NCBI GenBank assembly: GCA_019414545.1
Contig: DXLV01000013.1
Coordinates: forward strand, 33,697 to 45,147
Direction: 5' to 3'
DNA: 11,451 nucleotides
Origin: Collinsella sp.
Lineage (GTDB): Bacteria > Actinomycetota > Coriobacteriia > Coriobacteriales > Coriobacteriaceae
Shown: positions 6,655 through 11,451 of the stretch, piece by piece
Position numbering within the stretch: position 1 is the stretch's first letter
Layout: every line of letters starts with the position of its first letter
Notes under the pieces: generated by a model
What the model saw: only the letters and a program-made list of their open reading frames with translations
Told to the model about the DNA's origin: nothing
Database searches by the model: none
Position numbers and translations under genes: made by a program

Positions 6655-8079
6655 TTAGCGCTCCGAAACGGGACCGTTCTCGAGTTCGTCTTCAGTAAAG
6701 CCAAAGAAATACGTGCCCAAGGCGCTTACAAGGAAGCCTGCAGCGGCGGCGATTCCAAAGTTGATGAGGTTCTGGGTCCCACCGCCCGCAAACGCGAGGA
6801 ACTCTAGGAAGTTAGATGCCGCGCCGGCAGTATAAACCGTGGCCCCGAGAGCGATTGCTAGTGCACCGGCAACAAAGGAGCCGATAATCTTCCAGACAAA
6901 CACGCGGCGATAGCGCAGCATCATGCCGTAGATGAAAGGCTCACCGACGCCTCCGACAATGTTTGCAACCAAATAACCGAATGCCATATTCTTCTCGTCT
7001 TTATCACGCAGTTTGAGCCATGTCGCCACCTCGCAACCGAAGGTCGCCCAAAGACTGACGCCCGTCGCGACCAAAACAAAGCCATCGGACCCCACGGTCA
7101 TATAGTTGGCAATGGCAATCATCGCAACCGCCACATGCATGCCAGTAATAATCATTGGGCACCAAAGACCCGCCAGAATACCTCCTCCGATAATGGCGAC
7201 GACACCACCGGAAGTTCCGAGAAACTCAAAACCAGCGGCAAGGGCGTTGCCTGCCCACGAACCAACAGGGGCAAGAGCGCAGAGAGATACAGGAACGGCA
7301 ACGACCATGGTGAGGAAAGGCGAGAAAACCGTTGAAAGGGTATCTGGCACATATTTGCGGAAAAAGCGCTCAATATAGCTCATCGCCCAAACAGAAAGAA
7401 GAATGGGCAAAACCGTCTTGGTGTAGTTTGCCGCAACGCAAGGGATGCCGTATACGGAGAACTGCGCCCCATCCGTTGCCATCTGGATCATGGTCGGGTC
7501 GATGAGGATGCCGCCCATAAAGGCACCGAGAACCGGTGTCACACCGATATTCTTGGCCGCGTTGTAACCGAGGTAAATGGGAATGAAGTAGAACGCAGCG
7601 TCGTAGACCATGTTCATGAGAACGTAGAGGTCGCTCGTCTCGGTCAGCACGCCCGCCATCGTGGGGCCCAGCACCACGGCGACGGTCTTGAAGAGGCCGG
7701 CGCACATGAGCACGGGGATCATAGGCACCATGGAGCTCGAGAGATAGTTGAGGATGTTATTGCCTATGACCTTAGGCGTGAGCTTTTGCTTAGGGGTGTC
7801 GAGGTTCTCATCGATGGCATCCTGCTTGGCAAACCCACCAAGCTTACAGAGCTCATCGTAGACCTTGGGCACGTTTTGGCCCACGATCACCTGAAACTGC
7901 GTTCCCGAAATCTGGGCGCCCAGCACGCCGTTAATCTTCTTTATCTCCTTGATATCGGGCATATCGATATCCTTAAGATTAAAGCGCAGACGCGTCATGC
8001 AATGCGCCACAAACGTCACGTTTTCCTTGCCTCCGACGGCTTCGAGCACATCGGCTGCGATTTTCTTGTTATCAGCCAT
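6655..8079 (-). CDS. PTS permease EIIBC, glucose/beta-glucoside superfamily, no EIIA domain
   Basis: From ATG 8079 this encodes 474 residues. Residues 1-85 are an EIIB domain with the phosphorylated Cys27 in HCMTRLRF, then GVLGAQISGTQFQVIVGQNV. After a linker with LTPKVIGNN, an EIIC membrane domain follows (about residues 105-460) with many hydrophobic segments and the VGGVGEPFIYG motif around the catalytic Glu, where most relatives have GITEP. The protein takes up and phosphorylates a sugar at the inner membrane. BglP/BglF-type proteins carry a C-terminal EIIA (about 625 residues in total); here the chain ends at ENGPVSER, so EIIA must come from another protein. The start is set by GGGAG 7 bases upstream and by the family; a longer frame to 8214 adds a non-homologous leader. 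The adjacent BglG-type gene and leader terminator indicate antitermination control. The sugar is unknown; a beta-glucoside or related amino sugar is most likely. Confidence 0.92.
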   Translation of the reverse strand: MADNKKIAADVLEAVGGKENVTFVAHCMTRLRFNLKDIDMPDIKEIKKINGVLGAQISGTQFQVIVGQNVPKVYDELCKLGGFAKQDAIDENLDTPKQKLTPKVIGNNILNYLSSSMVPMIPVLMCAGLFKTVAVVLGPTMAGVLTETSDLYVLMNMVYDAAFYFIPIYLGYNAAKNIGVTPVLGAFMGGILIDPTMIQMATDGAQFSVYGIPCVAANYTKTVLPILLSVWAMSYIERFFRKYVPDTLSTVFSPFLTMVVAVPVSLCALAPVGSWAGNALAAGFEFLGTSGGVVAIIGGGILAGLWCPMIITGMHVAVAMIAIANYMTVGSDGFVLVATGVSLWATFGCEVATWLKLRDKDEKNMAFGYLVANIVGGVGEPFIYGMMLRYRRVFVWKIIGSFVAGALAIALGATVYTAGAASNFLEFLAFAGGGTQNLINFGIAAAAGFLVSALGTYFFGFTEDELENGPVSER

Positions 8080-8185
8080 AACTGAACTCCCTTGCTTTTC
8101 CGCCTCGCGCCTGCGCATGCACGAGGTCCGATTACGGCAGGCCTGGCACAAGGCGAATCGAGGGGGCGGGAAGGGCAACATAAAC

Positions 8186-8248
8186 AGAAGAGCCCCGAAG
8201 CACAATGCGGACAAGGGAACTGTCTACGTCATGCTTCGAGGCTCTTCT
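8186..8248 (-). terminator. Leader terminator between antiterminator gene and PTS gene
   Basis: In the minus-strand RNA the arm from 8248-8232 pairs with the arm from 8202-8186: 17 continuous pairs including one G-U, with a 29-base loop. It lies 107 bases before the permease ATG and 97 bases after the antiterminator stop. A modest U-rich stretch (GTTTATGTTG) follows. This is the expected target of BglG/LicT-type antitermination. Confidence 0.75.
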
Positions 8249-8258
8249 CGAATAACAC
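8226..8258 (-). promoter_or_regulatory. Candidate ribonucleic antiterminator (RAT) hairpin
   Basis: The minus-strand RNA can form a hairpin in which TTCGAG (8252-8247) pairs with CTCGAA (8240-8235) around the loop AAGAGC. A lower stem pairs GTTA (8256-8253) with TGAC (8231-8228), with the unpaired bulge GCA on the 3' side; two wobble pairs may extend it. The hairpin uses the whole 5' arm of the terminator (8232-8248), so the two folds exclude each other. An asymmetric internal loop is typical of RAT sites bound by CAT domains, but the primary sequence is far from the classical LicT site. That it is the protein's target is inference. Confidence 0.55.
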
Positions 8259-8345
8259 CTTATGTGACTATGAAACTACATCCAACGGATGCCTTTACGA
8301 AAGTCAAAACCGGCAAACGGTCGAATCTCAGCGGCGAGCGGTCGA

Positions 8346-9182
8346 TTAAGGCCTGGATCCCGCACAGACGCGATTGACGTGAAGCATCAGGTAGACTTTC
8401 TCTTCATCGGCAAGCGCGGCGCCAAAACGCTCTGCGATAAGCGCAGCCATGCGATCGACGCACACAACCACATCGGGATGCTGCTCACAGAGCGGCCCAT
8501 AGAGCGCGCCGTTATCCGTGTTGAGGGGCTCTCCTGTCTGTACGCGTTCCAGCAGGTAGCGGACGTGCGTGGCATAGCGGCAAAAGTCAAAACCGTCACG
8601 GTCCACGCAAACTCCCAGCTCGGACTCGATGATCTTGGTGAACTTCTCGAGCATCGCCTCGTCCTTGCGCACCGTATTGGATTTGGCCTTTGAAGACGAG
8701 GCGACCACGCTGTTGACGATGCAGAGCGCGATACCGCTCGCCTCCCCTGGCGGCATCTTGATGTTGAAGCCGCGATTGATGCCCTCGAGCGCGAACTTGG
8801 CGATCTTATACTCGATGGGATACATCTGCTGCACGTCATAGGAGAGCGGCATCTGCACAAACATATGCTCGCGGCAGCGCTTGATGGCAAAAGCGACATG
8901 GTCGGCCATGGTAAAGGGAAGGTTTGCCGAGAGCTCACGCGAGATGTTGGAACGGGCGATATCCGCGATCTGAGCGGAGAACTCCATCACCTGAGGGTCG
9001 ATCTCGTCGAGCAGCGCCAGGTAGCGCGAGTCGACACCGTAGAAGGTTCGGTCAATCTTGTCGAGCGCGACCTCGTCGGGGCCACCGGGAAACCCGATAC
9101 CGCGGCCGAGCGCAACGAGCTCGCGCCCTTTTGCATTGACGCAGATAACCGTATTATTGTTGATCCGCTTGAGGATTTTCAT
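8346..9182 (-). CDS. BglG/LicT-family transcription antiterminator
   Basis: From ATG 9182 the product has 278 residues, the normal length. Residues 1-56 are a CAT RNA-binding domain (MKILKRINNNTVICVNAKG, then ELVALGRGIGF). PRD1 spans about 65-170 and PRD2 about 171-278. PRD histidines that PTS proteins phosphorylate are visible at His95 (ADHVAFAIKR), His206 (ATHVRYLL) and His268 (YLMLHVNRV). The second PRD1 position, normally ALHIVN, reads ALCIVN, so Cys154 replaces the His. The protein would bind a leader RNA hairpin and stop termination before the permease gene, controlled by phosphorylation from the PTS. AGGGAG lies 4 bases before the ATG; a longer frame to 9218 adds 12 non-family residues. 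A near-consensus promoter lies at 9224-9253 and no terminator precedes it, so the gene itself appears not to be under antitermination. Confidence 0.92.
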   Translation of the reverse strand: MKILKRINNNTVICVNAKGRELVALGRGIGFPGGPDEVALDKIDRTFYGVDSRYLALLDEIDPQVMEFSAQIADIARSNISRELSANLPFTMADHVAFAIKRCREHMFVQMPLSYDVQQMYPIEYKIAKFALEGINRGFNIKMPPGEASGIALCIVNSVVASSSKAKSNTVRKDEAMLEKFTKIIESELGVCVDRDGFDFCRYATHVRYLLERVQTGEPLNTDNGALYGPLCEQHPDVVVCVDRMAALIAERFGAALADEEKVYLMLHVNRVCAGSRP

Positions 9183-9196
9183 GACGCTCCCTACCC

Positions 9197-9214
9197 GGCG
9201 CAAGCACCAGCGCC
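9197..9214 (-). other. 5-bp inverted repeat in the antiterminator 5' leader
   Basis: ggcgc (9197-9201) and gcgcc (9210-9214) can pair around an 8-base loop in the short leader of the antiterminator mRNA, just upstream of the ribosome binding site. It may modulate translation. It is too small to be a terminator. Confidence 0.3.
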
Positions 9215-9223
9215 GCAAGCTCG

Positions 9224-9253
9224 ATTATTCCACGGGAATTCAAATCCGGTCAA
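9224..9253 (-). promoter_or_regulatory. Promoter of the antiterminator gene
   Basis: On the minus strand TTGACC (9248-9253) and AATAAT (9224-9229) are separated by 18 bases; each matches the vegetative consensus at five of six positions. Transcription would begin near 9217, giving a leader of about 35 bases, too short for an upstream RAT plus terminator. Confidence 0.65.
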
Positions 9254-9439
9254 CCTTCCTTCCGACAACCGGACGATTCTCCCCGTCTCCCCGTCTTCAT
9301 TTGACAAGCTTGAGGAGAAGCTTCGCGGCTTTGGTGAGTTGGTGATGTTGCGGGCGAGTCCATCTTCGGTCCACACGAGATGGGTACCCTTGGGGCTAAA
9401 CAACTTGTTGTAGCACTAAACGAACCGGGAGGACCCCGT
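9245..9439. other. Divergent intergenic region with inverted repeats
   Basis: This region separates the minus-strand cassette from the plus-strand membrane-protein gene. It holds tccggt/accgga (9245-9250, 9268-9273), which overlaps the -35 of the antiterminator promoter and could be an operator. It also holds aagctt-gaggag-aagctt (9306-9323), a 6-bp hairpin immediately after TTGACA (9301-9306) on the plus strand. No convincing -10 follows that hexamer, so I cannot place the promoter of the 9440 gene. The reading frame of that gene is open upstream to 9380. Confidence 0.4.
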
Positions 9440-10390
9440 ATGACAACCAAGTACACCGACGCGCCGCGCACGCGCGTCATGACACCGGCCGCGCTCAACA
9501 ACGGCGTGCACGAGAACCATTCCATCGGACAGACCATGGCCATCGCGCCCAAAAAGGGCCTGTTCGATGACATTTCCATTCCCCAGATCATCGCCGGCGC
9601 CGCAGCTGCCGCCACGAGCGTGGCGCTTGCTTCAAAGATCGGCATTGCCGGCTCGGTGATTGGTGCCGCTGTGAGCTCAGTCATCACTGTTGTGTCCTCG
9701 CAGGTCTATCGCCACTTTATCTCTGCCAGTGCCGAGGTCATCAAAGGCACGCACGCCGCCGTCGACTACCCTACCGGCGCCTACGAGCCCGTTGAGCCCA
9801 ATGTCGAGGAGCACCTAGGTGGCGCCGCAACCACGCAGGAGATGCGCCAGGTTGCGGGACGCGCGACCACGGCGCGCGTCGCTCCCAACAGCCTGCGCGC
9901 CAAGGCGGCGGCTGAGCGCAGCCAGACGCAAAAGAAGGTCATCGTCTTCTCGATCGCTATCGCCATCGTCGCGGTCATCGCCTGCGCCGGCGCCATCCTT
10001 ATCACCACTGCCGGTGAGGGTCTGGGCGAGCGTCCCGAGCCAATCCTGTCGTCGCGCACGACCGAGAGCGATGCAAATGGCACCACCCAGTCGCAGGGTC
10101 AGCAGGCACAGACGGACGATACGCAAGACAGTTCTACCTCTGCCAATTCGTCCTCGAACACCCAAAACCAATCGCAGGGCGTCGATTCCTCTGCGAACAA
10201 CAGCGGCACGCAATCCGGCACGACCGACTCAAGCCAAACGACTGACGGTTCTCAGCCGAGCACGGGCGACCAGACGAGCGACACCACGTCGGGAACGGGC
10301 ACAGCAAACAGCAGCAACAGCAATTCGAGTGGCACCACATCAGGCACGACATCTGACAGTTCAAGCCAAGGCACGACATCGGGCAACTAG
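9440..10390 (+). CDS. Membrane protein with Ser/Thr/Asn/Gln-rich C-terminal tail, hypothetical
   Basis: ATG 9440 is preceded by GGGAGG at 7 bases, which is why it is preferred over the upstream ATG 9380. The 316-residue product has four parts: a polar N-terminus (1-46); a small-residue hydrophobic stretch rich in Ala and Gly (about 47-87) that could be one or two membrane helices; a charged linker (88-166); and a clear membrane helix (167-191, KKVIVFSIAIAIVAVI onward). Residues about 205-316 are low-complexity Ser/Thr/Gln/Asn/Gly, ending GTTSGN. The basic KK before the last helix suggests the N-terminal part is cytoplasmic and the tail outside, resembling a wall-spanning stalk. No enzyme motif, LPXTG or lipobox is seen. 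I do not know its function. Its last 55 codons and 3' flank are duplicated at 1751-1964. A strong hairpin follows at 10421-10454. Confidence 0.82.
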   Translation: MTTKYTDAPRTRVMTPAALNNGVHENHSIGQTMAIAPKKGLFDDISIPQIIAGAAAAATSVALASKIGIAGSVIGAAVSSVITVVSSQVYRHFISASAEVIKGTHAAVDYPTGAYEPVEPNVEEHLGGAATTQEMRQVAGRATTARVAPNSLRAKAAAERSQTQKKVIVFSIAIAIVAVIACAGAILITTAGEGLGERPEPILSSRTTESDANGTTQSQGQQAQTDDTQDSSTSANSSSNTQNQSQGVDSSANNSGTQSGTTDSSQTTDGSQPSTGDQTSDTTSGTGTANSSNSNSSGTTSGTTSDSSSQGTTSGN

Positions 10391-10420
10391 GCACTGCATC
10401 CCCAGATAGGCAACCTGTAC

Positions 10421-10454
10421 AACGGGCGCGAATCGATAGCGGTTCGCGCCCGTT
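10421..10454 (+). terminator. Intrinsic terminator-like hairpin after the membrane-protein gene
   Basis: A perfect 12-bp GC-rich stem (10421-10432 with 10443-10454) encloses a 10-base loop, 31 bases after the stop codon. The T-run is short (TTTGCCTT). The similar sequence at 1949-1964 keeps only a mutated left arm, so it is not a terminator there. Confidence 0.7.
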
Positions 10455-10488
10455 TGCCTTGGGTGCCGCCATGGCGAACGCTATGCGA

Positions 10489-10497
10489 TGGTAAGAT
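10489..10497 (+). promoter_or_regulatory. Possible extended -10 promoter element
   Basis: TGG followed by TAAGAT (10492-10497) fits an extended -10 (TGn plus hexamer) lying 30 bases before ATG 10527. No good -35 is present at the usual distance. The preceding terminator makes a separate promoter for the next gene likely. Confidence 0.35.
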
Positions 10498-10526
10498 GCT
10501 TCACGTGTGTAAAGAGGAGATTTGCC

Positions 10527-11451
10527 ATGAGCAAGACAATAGTTAGGCCCACGCTATCGCTGGGCAACCACATCTATCTGTATCGCCTGCTGCGCGATGC
10601 GATTGGATGCGGCAAGCAAACGTTTATGACGCAGGTCGAAGAGACTCTCGCCGCTGGCGACATGACTGCTTATGACCTGGGCTTCGAGTCCACGCGCGAG
10701 TTGCTCGAGGAACTCGACGACTGCATTAAGCTGACTGTCTTTAAGGGCGGTCGCCTGTATGCCACGGTCATCGCCAACGAGGCATGGGATGCCGCACTTG
10801 CCAAGGGCGAGGACAAGCCCAAGGCCACCAAGGGCGCCAAGCAGTCCTACAAAAAGAAAAAGCGCGGCGAGAAGGACCTGAAGGCCGTGCGTCCCAAGCA
10901 CGTTAAGCGTCCCGAGCCCGAGTCCGTGGCCGAAGTCGCTCCGGAGCCCGAGCCCGAGACAGAGATCGAAGTCGCTATTGAGGTAGCAGCAGAAGCCGAA
11001 ACCGAAATCGCCGCCACGACCGATCCCAAAGCCATGTCAGAGCAGGAAGCCGCTGCGGAGCTCAACGAGACCCCCAAGTCGACAACCGAAGAAACCGCCG
11101 GCCAACCCGAGACGCCTGCGTTCCAAAACAGCGATGTCTTTGGCGACGAGGCCGAGGACAATCAACCCGACGAGTCCGCCGATCAAGACGCTACCGAGTC
11201 GGCGCCGGAGCCCGAGACACCGCAGCCCGCCATCTCGCTTACGGTCGTCTATGACCCCGAGAACGCAAACGCCGGCATCACCACCATGGCGTCCACGCCC
11301 ATCGAGGCAAAGCCGAGCGTCGAGAACGAGAACGCGACGCAGGTTGAGGTTGAAACCGCAGTTGCAGACGCGCCCGTCACCGTGAAGCCCGCAGATTCCG
11401 AGATCAAGCCGAAAGTAACGCCGGAGCCCGCACCCGTCATCGAATCCATGC
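10527..11451 (+). CDS. Protein with LOTUS-like N-terminal domain and acidic tail (cut by right edge)
   Basis: ATG 10527 follows AGGAG at a proper distance; 308 codons are visible with no stop, so the gene continues beyond the window. Residues 8-92 form a compact domain: IYLYRLLRDAIG, FMTQVEETL, AYDLGFESTRELLEELDD, then VFKGGRLYATVIANEAWDAA. The run of helices ending in Gly-Phe-x-Ser-x-x-ELL and a strand pair with KGGRLYA resembles OST-HTH/LOTUS winged-helix domains, which bind RNA; this is a pattern judgement only. Residues about 97-128 are Lys/Arg-rich (KKKKRGEKDLK). From about 129 on the chain is Pro/Glu/Ala-rich and strongly acidic, with many PEPE-type segments, and is probably disordered. 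A short ordered-looking patch (SLTVVYDPENANAGIT) appears near residues 236-251. Basic-then-acidic composition suggests a nucleic acid or ribosome-associated role, unproven. High-GC codon use matches nadE. Confidence 0.75.
   Translation, partial: MSKTIVRPTLSLGNHIYLYRLLRDAIGCGKQTFMTQVEETLAAGDMTAYDLGFESTRELLEELDDCIKLTVFKGGRLYATVIANEAWDAALAKGEDKPKATKGAKQSYKKKKRGEKDLKAVRPKHVKRPEPESVAEVAPEPEPETEIEVAIEVAAEAETEIAATTDPKAMSEQEAAAELNETPKSTTEETAGQPETPAFQNSDVFGDEAEDNQPDESADQDATESAPEPETPQPAISLTVVYDPENANAGITTMASTPIEAKPSVENENATQVEVETAVADAPVTVKPADSEIKPKVTPEPAPVIESM

Noticed and set aside
8865..9413. Plus-strand open frame of 182 codons over the antiterminator gene
   Set aside because: Antisense shadow; the minus-strand frame has clear CAT and PRD motifs.
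9183..9440. A second RAT/terminator upstream of the antiterminator gene for self-regulation
   Set aside because: The promoter at 9224-9253 leaves only about 35 bases of leader, and the small hairpin there (9197-9214) has no T-run; the larger inverted repeats lie upstream of the predicted start of transcription.
9819..10409. Plus-strand open frame of 196 codons inside the membrane-protein gene
   Set aside because: Arg/Ala/Pro-rich shadow in another frame of a GC-rich gene.
10554..10901. Minus-strand open frame of 115 codons
   Set aside because: Antisense shadow of the 10527 gene, which has a good ribosome binding site and a continuous frame to the window edge.
1..11451. CRISPR array, tRNA or rRNA genes
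   Set aside because: No regularly spaced repeats and no cloverleaf or rRNA-like sequence was recognised on either strand by reading.

Overview
The window looks like chromosomal DNA from a gut actinobacterium of the class Coriobacteriia, most likely Collinsella or a close relative. The basis is a GC-rich background, a long actinobacterial-type glutamine-dependent NAD synthetase, PTS sugar uptake with a BglG-type antiterminator, and two proteins at the right end (a Ser/Thr-tailed membrane protein and an acidic-tailed protein) that look like Coriobacteriia hypothetical proteins. The taxonomic call is recognition and inference, not a database result.

Layout. (1) 1-967, minus: N-terminal half of nadE, cut by the window edge, with a plausible promoter at 1009-1037. 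(2) 1102-1642, minus: a translationally overlapped pair of small genes, an uncharacterised protein and a DUF4160 protein. (3) 1751-1964: a partial second copy of the 3' end and downstream flank of the membrane-protein gene at 9440-10390; the two copies align without gaps. (4) 1965-4251: a gene graveyard holding a short ORF with a good ribosome binding site, a frameshifted ABC-transporter pseudogene whose ATP-binding glycines have been lost, and a broken unknown gene. (5) 4252-9182, minus: a catabolic cassette in transcription order BglG-family antiterminator, PTS EIIBC permease, neutral-ceramidase-family hydrolase, AEC-family carrier. (6) 9440-10390, plus: intact membrane protein with a Ser/Thr/Asn/Gln-rich tail and a strong hairpin after it. 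(7) 10527 to the right edge, plus: N-terminal part of a protein with a LOTUS-like small domain followed by a basic, then a very acidic Pro/Glu-rich region.

How the parts work together. The antiterminator gene has its own near-consensus promoter. Between it and the permease gene lies a leader whose RNA can form either a 17-bp terminator or an alternative hairpin that uses up the terminator's 5' arm. This is the expected design for sugar-induced antitermination by a BglG-type protein phosphorylated by the PTS. The permease has EIIB and EIIC but no EIIA, so it must borrow an EIIA from elsewhere. The two genes after it (amidase-like hydrolase, carrier) suggest uptake of a conjugated sugar, intracellular cleavage, and export of one product; that pathway is inference.

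The DUF4160 pair, the graveyard and the hydrolase/carrier genes look less GC-rich by eye than nadE, the antiterminator and the right-end genes. Together with the duplicated 3' end bracketing the region, this suggests an acquired and partly decayed accessory segment. No integrase, transposase, tRNA, rRNA or CRISPR array was found.
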